This document shows, in pieces, positions 50,797 to 60,520 of a DNA stretch of 64,000 bases; within the stretch, counting starts at the first letter, position 1, and each line of letters opens with the position of its first letter. Source of the DNA: Flavobacteriales bacterium (GTDB lineage: Bacteria > Bacteroidota > Bacteroidia > UBA10329); the NCBI GenBank assembly GCA_016124845.1, contig WGMW01000054.1:1-64000 (forward strand), in the 5' to 3' direction. The translations under genes and the position numbers were made by a program. Below the pieces are notes generated by a model, which saw only the letters and a program-made list of their open reading frames with translations, was not told where the DNA came from and did not search any database.

Positions 50797-52025
50797 TCGT
50801 CTCTCAATGCTTCTATGGGACTGATGGATGCGGCCCGCAACGCGGGAATGAGCCCCGCAAGCAGACCTGCAACCACAAGAACGGCCGTGGCAATGGCGAC
50901 TGTTCCAAGGTCAACAGAAGGGTTTTGGAAGATGCCTGGGTCGTCCAATGAATTACTGATGGCCTCCAACGTGAAGACCCCTGCCACCATGCCCAAATAA
51001 CCTGCAATGCTGGTAATGAACGTGGCTTCGATAAGAATGAGCGAGACCACCGAGAACGGAGAAGCACCCAATGCCTTGCGGATGCCGATCTCGCGCGTAC
51101 GTTCTTTTACTACCACCATCATAATGTTGCCAATGCCCACGATGCCGGCAATGATGGTTCCGATGCCAATGGCCCAGACAAAAAGGCTGATACCACTGAA
51201 CAGGTTGGCGATCTTCATAAAGCTGTCGGTTGTATTGTGAATCCAAACGGCCCGTTTGTCTTCTGGCGAGAACTGATGCAAGGAGGCCAGCCGGTCGCGG
51301 ATCTTCTGCTCGATCACCAGACTTTCCTCGGGTGTGGCATCGCCAATGGTAGAACTGATGGCATGTACGTTTCTTCCACGGTCAAACACCATCTGTCCCA
51401 CCGTCATGGGAATGTAGCCGCGTCTGTTATCGCGGTTGCCACCACCATCTTTAAAGGTACCGATGACCTTGAAAGCGATGCCACCGATCTCGATCATCTT
51501 GCCCAAATGGTCTCCATTGGGAAAGAGTTCCTCCTGCACAGGAATTCCCAGAACGACCACTTTCCTGCGCTCATCAATGTCAAATTGGTTCAGGAAACGA
51601 CCAGTGACCATGGTGGCATTCTCAGCATAGAATTGTCCCGGATGGGTGGAAATAAGTTGAAAGTTCCCTTTTCGGTTACCGTAAACGAAGTTCTGGTTGG
51701 CGAGCCAAAGGCGGGAGGCCACGTTTTCCAATCCCGCAACTTTCCCATCGTCAATGACCTCCATATCGTCATCGGTAAAATTGATGTGCCTTCCCGGCTT
51801 CATTCCCTTGTACGGAATGGTGGTGCGCCCTTGGTAGATCCAGATGCTGTTGATGGCATCGTCCTTGAACTCTACTTCAAATCCATTGCGGAGTCCATTT
51901 CCTGAACCAAGCAGAATAATGAGCATGAAGATGCCCCAGAACACGCTGAAACCTGTCAAGAACGTTCGGAGTTTGTTCTTGCTGATCGTTTCAAATATCT
52001 CCTGCCATTTGTCGAGGTCAAACAT
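50793..52025 (-). CDS. MacB-type ABC permease, first subunit
   Basis: 410 residues with the same layout as its neighbour: LRTFLTGFSVFWGIFMLIIL, a periplasmic core, then VGIGNIMMVVVKERTREIGI and RKALGAS followed by two more spans. The two permeases are clearly paralogous and arose by duplication. It overlaps the ATPase gene by 8 bp. Confidence 0.93.
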   Translation of the reverse strand: MFDLDKWQEIFETISKNKLRTFLTGFSVFWGIFMLIILLGSGNGLRNGFEVEFKDDAINSIWIYQGRTTIPYKGMKPGRHINFTDDDMEVIDDGKVAGLENVASRLWLANQNFVYGNRKGNFQLISTHPGQFYAENATMVTGRFLNQFDIDERRKVVVLGIPVQEELFPNGDHLGKMIEIGGIAFKVIGTFKDGGGNRDNRRGYIPMTVGQMVFDRGRNVHAISSTIGDATPEESLVIEQKIRDRLASLHQFSPEDKRAVWIHNTTDSFMKIANLFSGISLFVWAIGIGTIIAGIVGIGNIMMVVVKERTREIGIRKALGASPFSVVSLILIEATFITSIAGYLGMVAGVFTLEAISNSLDDPGIFQNPSVDLGTVAIATAVLVVAGLLAGLIPALRAASISPIEALRDE

Positions 52026-52710
52026 TGGTCGGAGCTACTTTATAGTTATCGCTTTCAATCAACCCATCCTTCATAAGAATGACCCGATCGGTCTGTGATG
52101 CAATGTCGTGTTCGTGCGTTACTATCACCACCGTCATTCCCGAAGCATTCACATCCTTCAGCAACTGCATTACCTCGCTTGATGTTCTGCTATCGAGCGC
52201 ACCGGTTGGCTCATCTGCAAGGATCACTTTTGGTTTGGTGATGAGCGCACGGGCAATGGCCACGCGTTGTTTCTGGCCACCACTCATCTCGCTTGGCAGG
52301 TGTTCTGCCCAATCAAGCAGCCCCACACTCTCCAAATATTCCAATGCGGTCTTGTTCCGCTTTCTGCGGCCAACTCCTTGGTAATAGAGCGGCAGGGCCA
52401 CGTTTTCCATCGCATTCTTGTACCCAACGAGGTTGAAGCTTTGGAATACGAACCCCAGTAACTTATTGCGGTATTGGGCCGCTTTGGTCTCACTGAGGTT
52501 CCGTATCAGGGTCCCATCCAAATGGTAGGTTCCCGAATCGTAGCTGTCCAAAATTCCAAGAATGTTGAGCAAGGTGGATTTGCCCGTACCTGAGGAACCC
52601 ATAATGGATACCAACTCGCCTTCTTTTATGGTGAGGTCGATGCCCTTGAGCACCTCAAGCCGATTGATCCCGACCTGATATGACTTCCTAATTCCCGACA
52701 GTTCTATCAT
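52018..52710 (-). CDS. MacB-type ABC transporter ATPase
   Basis: 230 residues from ATG 52710 (TTG at 52734 less likely). Walker A MGSSGTGKST, signature EMSGGQKQRVAIARAL, Walker B VILADEPTGALD, H-loop VTHEHDIA. LolD/MacB-class ATPase, first gene of the exporter operon. Confidence 0.95.
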   Translation of the reverse strand: MIELSGIRKSYQVGINRLEVLKGIDLTIKEGELVSIMGSSGTGKSTLLNILGILDSYDSGTYHLDGTLIRNLSETKAAQYRNKLLGFVFQSFNLVGYKNAMENVALPLYYQGVGRRKRNKTALEYLESVGLLDWAEHLPSEMSGGQKQRVAIARALITKPKVILADEPTGALDSRTSSEVMQLLKDVNASGMTVVIVTHEHDIASQTDRVILMKDGLIESDNYKVAPTNV

Positions 52711-52922
52711 AGAAGGCCCGAAAATAAGGGACAACCTCGGTAGCTGCCGTTAAGAACTCTTGTGTTCTGTTAAAAATTGTGAACTCGGTGACGGATTTGC
52801 CAAGGTTCTCTTATCAACTTGAGTGGTTGGCCGTTACCGAGAGATTCCCTAATAAGTGATTCCATGCCTGTTGATTGAGTTTTATCGATCTTGATTGCGT
52901 TTCTTTGTTGAAGCCATTCAAC

Positions 52923-53888
52923 ATGAAACACCTTTTCGCTTTTTTCCTTTTTCTCATTTCAACCTTAGCAAACGCACAAACCGCGTGCGATTCGTTGGAG
53001 TTCGTGTCCATTCAGTACAGCTCATTTACCGATTCTGTGATTGTGGTAAAGGTGATGAATCATAATACCAACGAGATATTCGATTATCCTGGGTTCGTTC
53101 TGCTGGATGACAATGGCGATACAGTTGCTCTCGAAACGGTCAATTATTTCGGTATTGGACAACAATCTGTGCATTTGCTGAATGTACGGCCAGGAGTTCA
53201 TGATTCGAATTCGACATTCAATGGCACTTTGAGGTTATATAGTGGTTTCTTCCAAAACCTTGAGTGCGAATGGAGTCCCGATCAGTCATTTTGCCCGAAT
53301 GCCGGATGCGATTCATTGATCATCGGTTTTCAGAATTGGGGTGGTGCGTTGGTGCTCGGTGATTTCGCTTGGAGCCTGCTTGATAGCACCAATTCGATCA
53401 TCGATTCGGGCGTGCTTACCATGACTGCGAATGAACAGTACTGGTTCAAAGGATTTTGTCTCCCACATGCGCGGTACAGTTATACACTTTATGCGCTCGG
53501 TCAGCCGTCAGGCGGAGGTCCGACCATGACGGTGGCTGCCGACAGTTGGTACGGCTCACCAAGTATCAGTCAACCGTTCAACTGGAGTTCTGGGAATGTC
53601 CTGAACTTCCAATTCTACGATTTCTGTAACGATACTGAAGTACCGAATGGGCTACAGGATGTATCCAACGAATCGCCTGTGAAGGTCATTCGAAATGGTG
53701 AATCGCTGCAATTGAGGGCAACGGATGCAATGCAGATGGTGGAAGTTTTTGCCGCCAACGGAAGCTTGGTTGGGATCTTCAACCCGAACTCGGATAGATT
53801 CACGCTTCCTACAGGTTTGCAACCTGGACTTTACATTGTAAGGGTCTACTCGAAGGACACGGTCTTATCCATCAAGATTTTACTTTAA
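52923..53888 (+). CDS. Secreted protein with T9SS type A sorting domain
   Basis: 321 residues from ATG 52923. Signal peptide MKHLFAFFLFLISTLANA. Two beta-rich segments each begin with a CDSL motif (ACDSLEFVSIQYSS, GCDSLIIGFQNWGG), which suggests an internal duplication of an Ig-like fold. The sorting domain covers residues ~250-321 (VEVFAANGSLVGIFNP, LQPGLYIVRVYSKD). No enzymatic motif. Confidence 0.85.
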   Translation: MKHLFAFFLFLISTLANAQTACDSLEFVSIQYSSFTDSVIVVKVMNHNTNEIFDYPGFVLLDDNGDTVALETVNYFGIGQQSVHLLNVRPGVHDSNSTFNGTLRLYSGFFQNLECEWSPDQSFCPNAGCDSLIIGFQNWGGALVLGDFAWSLLDSTNSIIDSGVLTMTANEQYWFKGFCLPHARYSYTLYALGQPSGGGPTMTVAADSWYGSPSISQPFNWSSGNVLNFQFYDFCNDTEVPNGLQDVSNESPVKVIRNGESLQLRATDAMQMVEVFAANGSLVGIFNPNSDRFTLPTGLQPGLYIVRVYSKDTVLSIKILL

Positions 53889-53945
53889 ACGAAGTTCTCA
53901 GAGTTCCACTTTTATGTGGTTAACACTCATTAACATGCGCTAACA

Positions 53946-53974
53946 TTTGGCAAAAATCGTCTCGGCTAACTTTG
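53946..53974 (+). promoter_or_regulatory. Putative promoter of the PDZ protein gene
   Basis: TTTG at 53946-53949 and TAACTTTG at 53967-53974, 17 bp apart, 22 bp before the start codon at 53996. Confidence 0.65.
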
Positions 53975-53995
53975 GTTGAACAAAAAATGATAGCC

Positions 53996-55432
53996 ATGAA
54001 AAAGTTCAACCTTTTATTTCAGTCGAGTACGGTCATCGCCATGCTGGTGGCAGGTCTGTTCACTTACGGACAGGCACAGAATGCCGATTCGAAAAGCAAG
54101 AGCCAAAAATTGAAAATCGATATTGAGGTCTCCGAAAATGGTGAGACCAAGAAAATATCCAAAGAGCTCGATGCTGTAGATGGCGAGGATATTCAGGCCA
54201 TTCTCAGGGAACTGGATGTGCTGAAGGATATTGACATCCAGGGTACTGGAGAACGCATCGAAATAAAGGTGAAGAAGGAAGTTGGCGGAGATACCAGCAA
54301 AGACCTGAAAGTACGCGTTTTCGGTGATGAGGATCTTACTTGGTTTGATGATATGGAGGAAGAAGATACGAAGGCACAGCTTGGCGTTTTCATTTCCACG
54401 TATGATGAAAACGGAATTCGAGGAGCATTGGTAATAGACATTGTGGAAGGAAGCGCAGCGGAGAAGGCAGGGTTCAAGGAAGATGATGTGATCATTGAAG
54501 TTGATGATGATCCTGTCACTTCGGAACAAGCATTGCGGGATCTGATAGCTTCCAAAAATGTAGGTGATGAGATTATTGTCAAATATCTGCGCGATGGAGT
54601 TCAGCAGGAAGAGAAAGTAACGCTGGGTGAATCCAAGAACATTCGGGTTTTTAAGAGGCAGTTCGACCCGAACGACAAGCAGTTCTTCTTCGACCACGGC
54701 ATCAATATGGATGAAGAGTTCATGGAGCAACTGAAGGATATGAACTTCGATCTTGATGTGAAGGATAACGAGATGCCATTCTTGGGAGTAACTCCAGGAA
54801 AACAAACCGATGCTGAAGGAGTGGAATTGGGTTCGGTGGTTGAAGGAAGCGCAGCCGAAAAGATGGGACTCCAAGCTGGCGATCGCGTACTGAAATTGGA
54901 TGGAAGTTCGGTGAGCGATTTCAAGGAGGTTTCTGCGTTGATCGCTAAAAAGAAGGTTGGAGACGAACTGACCGTAGAATTCGAACGGGATGGGAAAGTA
55001 AGTTCCGCCAAAGGCGAATTGGGAAAGCGCTCATTGGCACCGCATCATACGCGCATCATGCGTTATGCTCCTGATGTTGTCAAGGAAGTGAATGTGGTCA
55101 TTGAGCTGAAGGATTGCAGCAAGGAGGAAGAAGCCATGTTGGCGAAACCAGCCTCAGTCAATTTCAAAAAGGATCTTCCGAAAAACAAGATTGAATTTGC
55201 ACCGAATCCGAGCAACGGACAGTTCAACCTCATGTTCGAACTGGCAGAGGACAAGGATACACGTGTTCTCATTTTCGATCAGTCTGGAAGGAAGATCTAT
55301 GAAGAGATCCTCAACAACTTCGATGGTCGTTACCGCAACCATATTGACATCAGCATGCACCCGAGCGGAATGTATTTCCTCATTATTGCGCAAGGCGAAA
55401 AGCAGTTTACACGCAAACTGGTGAAACAGTAA
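53996..55432 (+). CDS. Secreted protein with two PDZ domains and T9SS type A sorting domain
   Basis: 478 residues from ATG 53996; ATG 53987 and the longer frame from 53972 are less likely given the promoter. Signal peptide ends YGQAQ. A charged region follows (IEVSENGETKKISKELDAVD). PDZ 1 lies at about 115-205 (IVEGSAAEKAGFKEDDVIIE) and PDZ 2 at about 250-340 (VVEGSAAEKMGLQAGDRVLK). The sorting domain is at ~395-478 (FAPNPSNGQFNLMFELAED, PSGMYFLI). No protease domain is present, so it is not a classical HtrA; it may bind peptide C-termini at the cell surface. Confidence 0.88.
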   Translation: MKKFNLLFQSSTVIAMLVAGLFTYGQAQNADSKSKSQKLKIDIEVSENGETKKISKELDAVDGEDIQAILRELDVLKDIDIQGTGERIEIKVKKEVGGDTSKDLKVRVFGDEDLTWFDDMEEEDTKAQLGVFISTYDENGIRGALVIDIVEGSAAEKAGFKEDDVIIEVDDDPVTSEQALRDLIASKNVGDEIIVKYLRDGVQQEEKVTLGESKNIRVFKRQFDPNDKQFFFDHGINMDEEFMEQLKDMNFDLDVKDNEMPFLGVTPGKQTDAEGVELGSVVEGSAAEKMGLQAGDRVLKLDGSSVSDFKEVSALIAKKKVGDELTVEFERDGKVSSAKGELGKRSLAPHHTRIMRYAPDVVKEVNVVIELKDCSKEEEAMLAKPASVNFKKDLPKNKIEFAPNPSNGQFNLMFELAEDKDTRVLIFDQSGRKIYEEILNNFDGRYRNHIDISMHPSGMYFLIIAQGEKQFTRKLVKQ

Positions 55433-55473
55433 AGAAACAGGATAGGGGGGAAGAACGAGGTAGTTACGCAAGA

Positions 55474-55507
55474 AAGAGGGCCGAAGCGAAATCGCTTCGG
55501 CCCTCTT
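55474..55507. terminator. Bidirectional terminator
   Basis: AAGAGGGCCGAAGCGA and TCGCTTCGGCCCTCTT pair perfectly over 16 bp with a 2-bp loop. It lies between two convergent genes, 42 bp after one stop and 25 bp after the other. Confidence 0.9.
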
Positions 55508-55531
55508 ATTTCATCGGATGAATGTTTCAGA

Positions 55532-56707
55532 TCACTCCTTCACAAACGAATTGGAGAAGATTCCGTCTTCCGTTGCCACCATGATCTGGTAAACGCCTGT
55601 TTGCAGGTCGCTCACATCAATGATCCTTGAAAGCCCGGAGAATTCTTTCACCTTTTGTCCTGTCATGTTGAAAACTGCGATGCGCTTCAGTTTTGCTGTA
55701 GCATTATCGATGCGCAACGTTCCTGTTGTCGGGTTCGGGTAAACACCGATCCGGTCAACTTCTGCATCTGCAATTCCTGCCAAGCTCAAATTGTTCGGAG
55801 AAAGTCCAAGGAAGAACTTCCAAATTTCCAGCGTGTAGTAAACATCACTTCCAGATTGGCTGTCGGGTAGCCAAACATGGTCCGCACCGTTCACCTTGTA
55901 ATGCACCACGCGTGTGTTATCTGTGCAGCCCGCGTATTCAAGGTAATCCACCGTGTAGCCATCGTTGGCCGTATCAGGGAAACGTCCCTCAAGCGAAACG
56001 GAACCACAGCCATTGTTCGTGGTCCAGAAATTGAGCCATTCCGTCACACTCATGCCAAAATTGTTGTCCTGAGCACCACCGCCATCCGTTCCGTAGCCAA
56101 CGTTCGTGTCGCTCGTTCCGTGAAAATGACATACGCGCATCGTAGTTCCCGGATTGCACGTGATGCCGCTTCCGATGGTTCCGGCAACAGAGGCCGTGGC
56201 AGCAACACGGTTACTTAACTCGCAGGCCATTCTATTGGTCATGAAACCGCCCATGCTGAAACCGGTCACATAGATCCGGTTCTGATCGATGTTGTAGTGA
56301 GAACTAACGGTATCCATCAGCGCATTCAAGAAACCGACATCATCAATATTCTCATTCGGATAAATGGTCCCGAACCCGGGAACATCCATCCCCGCACCCG
56401 AATTCCATGCAGTTCCCACATTGAAGAGACCTTGGAAAATGTACTCAAGTGCCTGCGGATACACCACAATGAAATTGGCCGTGTCGGCCACGTACTGGAA
56501 ACCGACACCTTGGAAGTTGCCGATGGTGTCGCCCAATCCATGCAGCGCCACTACCAACGGAACAGCTTCCTGACCATCGTAAACAGCTGGTACGTACTGC
56601 AAATATTCGCGGGTTTCACCCTGATAATCCCATGAGATGTGATCCATCTGCTGAGCTGTGGCGGTCATGCTTACCGCAATTGAAAGTAGAAGTAATAGTT
56701 TTTTCAT
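55532..56707 (-). CDS. Secreted PHB-depolymerase/esterase-like protein with T9SS sorting domain
   Basis: 391 residues. Signal peptide MKKLLLLLSIAVSMTATA. Alpha/beta-hydrolase fold: VPLVVALHGLGD (oxyanion region), YVTGFSMGGFMTNRMACE with the nucleophile serine, HGTSDTNVGY with a likely Asp, and GADHVWL with the His. The group includes feruloyl esterases and polyhydroxyalkanoate depolymerases. Type A sorting domain at ~315-391 (GVYPNPTTGTLRI, LQTGVYQIMV). Confidence 0.9.
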   Translation of the reverse strand: MKKLLLLLSIAVSMTATAQQMDHISWDYQGETREYLQYVPAVYDGQEAVPLVVALHGLGDTIGNFQGVGFQYVADTANFIVVYPQALEYIFQGLFNVGTAWNSGAGMDVPGFGTIYPNENIDDVGFLNALMDTVSSHYNIDQNRIYVTGFSMGGFMTNRMACELSNRVAATASVAGTIGSGITCNPGTTMRVCHFHGTSDTNVGYGTDGGGAQDNNFGMSVTEWLNFWTTNNGCGSVSLEGRFPDTANDGYTVDYLEYAGCTDNTRVVHYKVNGADHVWLPDSQSGSDVYYTLEIWKFFLGLSPNNLSLAGIADAEVDRIGVYPNPTTGTLRIDNATAKLKRIAVFNMTGQKVKEFSGLSRIIDVSDLQTGVYQIMVATEDGIFSNSFVKE

Positions 56708-56775
56708 TTCGATGATTTGAATTTGTGCTAAGGTAAAAATTGTTGCAATTGCTACCTTTTGCCAAACATTGTAAT

Positions 56776-58650
56776 ATGGGAGAGCAATCTGTACGTTCCA
56801 TTACCGATCTGCGCGAACGCGCCAATTTTCTGAGACATATTCTGCACGACATTGATGCGTTCGATCTGATGGTCGAGAAACGATTGTTCGAATCGGGCGT
56901 GCAGCGCATTGGTGCGGAGCAGGAATTCTGCATCACCAACCGCAACTGGGAACCGGAAGATGCCAGTTCTGAACTGTTGGAAGCACTCAGCGATCCGCAT
57001 TTCACAACCGAGTTGGCCAAGTACAATTTGGAACTGAACCTTGACCCACAGCGACTGACGGAAGACTCTTTCGAGCGGATGGAGCATCAGTTGCGCCAGT
57101 TGATGGGAAGGGCAGAGAAGGAGGCCGAAAAGCGCAACATGCATATCATCCTCACAGGCATTCTTCCTACGATCACACCTCGTCATATTGAGTTTGAACA
57201 CATGACCGCGAATCCACGGTTTGCGGAGTTGAACCGCGTAATGCGGGAACACAAAGGCGGAGATTTCGAGTTGAATATTCAAGGGGTGGATCAACTCATT
57301 GCCAAGCACGATTCCATTGTCTTTGAAGCATGCAACACCAGTTTTCAGGCGCATTTGCAGATAGAACAGGATGATGCCGTTGCCATGTACAATTGGGCGC
57401 AGGCCATTGCCGGTCCGGTGCTGGCCGTCTGCGCCAATTCACCTTTGCTTTTAGGTAAAGAGCTTTGGGCCGAAACGCGCATCGCGCTGTTCCAGCAGAG
57501 TATTGATATACGAAGTGGTTCCACGCTCATTCGCGAGCAGCAGCCGCGCGTTACATTCGGAACACGCTGGGTGCGTGAATCCATCTCGGAAATCTTCAAA
57601 GAGGATATTGCCCGTTTCACATTCTTGGTGGCAGGCGACATTGAACGCGATTCGTTGGACGAACTCAAGAATGGCCGCATTCCAGAGCTGAAAGCCCTGC
57701 GCATGCACAACGGAACCGTTTACCGCTGGAACCGACCTTGCTACGGAGAGGCAAATGGCGTGGCACATCTTCGCATCGAGAACCGCTACATTCCATCGGG
57801 TCCGACCATCATGGACGAAATGGCCAACATGGCCTTTTGGGTCGGGTTGATGAAAGGCATGCCCGAAGAATATGCGCGGATCTGGGAGAAGATGGATTTC
57901 AAGCGCGCCAAGGCCAATTTCCTGCGGGCGGCCATCAGCGGCATGGAAACCAAGTTGCAATGGATGGGCAAAGTGGTGGATACCAAGCAGCTCATTCAGG
58001 ATGAATTCCTGCCCATTGCCGAAGAAGGGCTCCGCAAAGCGGGAATCGATGATGCTTCCATTCGGAATTATTTGGGCGTCATCCGCCAGCGGCTAAGCTC
58101 GCGCAATGGGGCACAATGGATGAAGAGTGCTTACCGCGCATTGAAAGATGGTCATTTGCGGGATGTTTCGCTGCGCAGAATGACCGCGTTGATGCACCGA
58201 AATCAGACCAGCGGAAAACCCGTTGGCGAATGGCCGCTGGCAACCAAAGAACAGCTTACAGGCAAGGAACTGAAGTTGCACAAAGTGTATCAGGTAATGA
58301 GCACTGATCCGCAGACCGTGCACGAATTCGACCTTGTGGAGTTGGTGGAGAAGATCATGAAATGGCGCGGTTTTCATCACGTTCCAGTAGAAAACGAGGC
58401 GGGCGAGTGCATCGGCGTCATCACATCAACACTACTTGCAAGGGAGCGTGAAAAACGTGGTTCGTTCGGGAATATGTTCGCGTCCGAGATCATGGAGCGG
58501 AAGGTTATCACCATCGATCCCAATGCGCCCATTGCAGAAGCAAAGAATCTCATGATAGAGAAGGGGATCGGCTCACTTCCTGTCATTTATCAGGGTCGAT
58601 TGGTGGGCGTTATCACTAAGTTTGACCTCGTTGAATTGGAAGACGAGTAG
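56776..58650 (+). CDS. GCS2-like carboxylate-amine ligase fused to two CBS domains
   Basis: 624 residues from ATG 56776 (a TTG at 56740 is possible). Residues ~1-470 resemble the glutamate-cysteine ligase family 2: RIGAEQEFCITN, HMTANPRF, FELNIQGVDQL, EACNTSFQAHLQI and GTRWVRESISE. Residues ~505-624 contain two CBS modules (FHHVPVENEAGECIGVITS, IGSLPVIYQGRLVGVITKF), which usually sense adenine nucleotides. It likely joins an amino group to a gamma-carboxylate under energy-state control; the substrate is unknown. The next gene follows in the same frame. Confidence 0.82.
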   Translation: MGEQSVRSITDLRERANFLRHILHDIDAFDLMVEKRLFESGVQRIGAEQEFCITNRNWEPEDASSELLEALSDPHFTTELAKYNLELNLDPQRLTEDSFERMEHQLRQLMGRAEKEAEKRNMHIILTGILPTITPRHIEFEHMTANPRFAELNRVMREHKGGDFELNIQGVDQLIAKHDSIVFEACNTSFQAHLQIEQDDAVAMYNWAQAIAGPVLAVCANSPLLLGKELWAETRIALFQQSIDIRSGSTLIREQQPRVTFGTRWVRESISEIFKEDIARFTFLVAGDIERDSLDELKNGRIPELKALRMHNGTVYRWNRPCYGEANGVAHLRIENRYIPSGPTIMDEMANMAFWVGLMKGMPEEYARIWEKMDFKRAKANFLRAAISGMETKLQWMGKVVDTKQLIQDEFLPIAEEGLRKAGIDDASIRNYLGVIRQRLSSRNGAQWMKSAYRALKDGHLRDVSLRRMTALMHRNQTSGKPVGEWPLATKEQLTGKELKLHKVYQVMSTDPQTVHEFDLVELVEKIMKWRGFHHVPVENEAGECIGVITSTLLAREREKRGSFGNMFASEIMERKVITIDPNAPIAEAKNLMIEKGIGSLPVIYQGRLVGVITKFDLVELEDE

Positions 58651-58653
58651 GCG

Positions 58654-59856
58654 TTGAGGAAAGCACGGTTTTACAGCAAGGCGCGCAACCAACATTTCGA
58701 GGTGGAGCGCATCATTGGCGAGTTTCATGGAGAAGAGGAAGGTCCAGCGTTGGTCTTTTTCGGAGGTATTCATGGCAATGAGTCGTCTGGAGTGGTGGCG
58801 CTCATTGAAGTGATGGAAGAACTGAAAACGCTGAAGCCAAAGATCCGCGGCAGCATCTACGCCATTGCTGGAAACATGCATTCGCTGGAACAGGATCAGC
58901 GTTATGAGCAGATTGATCTCAACCGCATCTGGACCAAAGAACGCATCCGAAGAATTGAAGCAGGAGAAGTCTCTGAATCAGAGATGAATGCGGATGAGAA
59001 GGAGCAGATTGAACTGTACAACATCTGTAAAGGGATATTCGCTAAGCACGAACATCAGGTCTATTGCATCGATCTGCACACCACATCTGCACCAACCGTT
59101 CCCTTCATCACCCTCAACGATACGCTCATCAACCGCGATTTCGCTACGAAATTCCCTGTTCCGGTCATTATCGGTATCGAAGAGTTTCTGGTCGGCCCGC
59201 TGTTGAGTTGGGTGATGGAGATCGGTTATCCATCGCTGGCATTCGAAGCAGGCGAGCACCATTCGGAAGACAGCATCAAGTATCACAAGGCCTTTGTGTG
59301 GCTATCCCTTGTATATGGCGAACTTATCAGTGCAACGGACGCTCCTGAGTTTGGCAGGCACCAGATGACGCTGGCTGCTTCCAATTCGGATCACGGAAAA
59401 GTATTTGAGGTTTATCACCGCAAGGGCGTGAAGCCTGAAGAGCAGTTCAAAATGAAACCTGGTTATGCCAATCTTCAACCAATTGTCGAAGGCGAAGTGC
59501 TTGCCACCAATGCAGATGGCGAAATTCTCTCTCCGGAGAATGGCCGTGTGTTCATGCCATTGTATCAATCGCAGGGCGATGACGGCTTCTTCCTTATCCG
59601 CGAAGTGAATGCATTCTGGTTGAATCTATCAGCAATTTTAAGGAAGGTCCGCTTCGAAAATGTACTGACACTTTTGCCCGGTGTGAGCCGCGATCCGAAA
59701 GAAAGGCATACGCTTATCGTCAACAAACGTATCGCGCGGTTCTTGGCCATCGACATCTTTCACCTGCTCGGTTACAGGAGCAAGCAGCGCTTGGAGAATG
59801 AGATCCGTTTCAGTAAGCGCGAGTTCGATGTGCGCGGTGTGGCCCTAAAACGGTAG
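58654..59856 (+). CDS. Succinylglutamate desuccinylase/aspartoacylase family zinc hydrolase
   Basis: 400 residues. Zinc motif FFGGIHGNESSGVVAL (H-x-x-E), RGSIYAIAGNMHSL, YCIDLHTTSAP (third ligand) and AFEAGEHHSEDSI with the catalytic Glu region. The C-terminal ~120 residues are a beta-rich domain. It would cleave an N-acyl amino acid or a related amide. The start is TTG at 58654; the stop TAG of the preceding gene is 3 bp upstream in the same frame, and no ATG is available early enough. Confidence 0.85.
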   Translation: MRKARFYSKARNQHFEVERIIGEFHGEEEGPALVFFGGIHGNESSGVVALIEVMEELKTLKPKIRGSIYAIAGNMHSLEQDQRYEQIDLNRIWTKERIRRIEAGEVSESEMNADEKEQIELYNICKGIFAKHEHQVYCIDLHTTSAPTVPFITLNDTLINRDFATKFPVPVIIGIEEFLVGPLLSWVMEIGYPSLAFEAGEHHSEDSIKYHKAFVWLSLVYGELISATDAPEFGRHQMTLAASNSDHGKVFEVYHRKGVKPEEQFKMKPGYANLQPIVEGEVLATNADGEILSPENGRVFMPLYQSQGDDGFFLIREVNAFWLNLSAILRKVRFENVLTLLPGVSRDPKERHTLIVNKRIARFLAIDIFHLLGYRSKQRLENEIRFSKREFDVRGVALKR

Positions 59857-59933
59857 GTTATCGTCACGTTGGTGTTAACAAATCTCGACAAGCGTTGAAA
59901 CCGTCACAGGTGCATTCTCCGTAATTTGTAGTA

Positions 59934-60515
59934 GTGAAAAAGTGGATTGAGGACATACCGTTCATCGATAGGTTTCGGAAAACGGCCGGTTCGTATTTTC
60001 TCAAAAAGGAAATGCGCATCCGTAACCGCGAGGTGCAGAGCGTGGGACTCGATTCGGCCCGAAGCATTGGCATCATCTTCAATGCGCGTGATGAACGCAC
60101 CTTCAAACAGATACGCGAGTTCGCAGACCGATTGCGAGGTGGCGGATTACGTTCAGTAAAAGCCTTGGGTTTTGTGCCAAAGGCGGAGGTCGCGTCCTTT
60201 CTTCAATCAAGTCAGGATTTCGACTTCTTTACCCGCGAAGACTTCAATTGGTACTACAAACCGCAGGGTAGGAAAGTGGTCGGGTTCATCAGCGAACCGT
60301 TCGATATTCTCATCGATCTTCGCATCAACAAGTTCATTCCGCTGCTTTTTGTGGTCGGGCTTTCGCGCGCGCACTTCAAGGTCGGTCGCTACGGAGAGAA
60401 GTTCAAAGAGTTCTACGACCTGATGATCGATGTGGATGGCAACTCAGACCTGCAATATCTGATCGATCAGGTAATGCATTACCTGAAAATGTTGGACGGA
60501 TCTACTGAGAAGTAA
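59934..60515 (+). CDS. DUF6913-like conserved Bacteroidota protein
   Basis: 193 residues with a GTG start at 59934. Basic N-terminus, then SIGIIFNARDERTFKQIREF, DFFTREDFNWYYKPQG and a C-terminal INKFIPLLFVVGLSRAHFKV. The pattern fits a conserved cytoplasmic family of Flavobacteria without known function. It stands upstream of a small lipoprotein gene on the other strand. Confidence 0.7.
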   Translation: MKKWIEDIPFIDRFRKTAGSYFLKKEMRIRNREVQSVGLDSARSIGIIFNARDERTFKQIREFADRLRGGGLRSVKALGFVPKAEVASFLQSSQDFDFFTREDFNWYYKPQGRKVVGFISEPFDILIDLRINKFIPLLFVVGLSRAHFKVGRYGEKFKEFYDLMIDVDGNSDLQYLIDQVMHYLKMLDGSTEK

Positions 60516-60520
60516 GCTTA

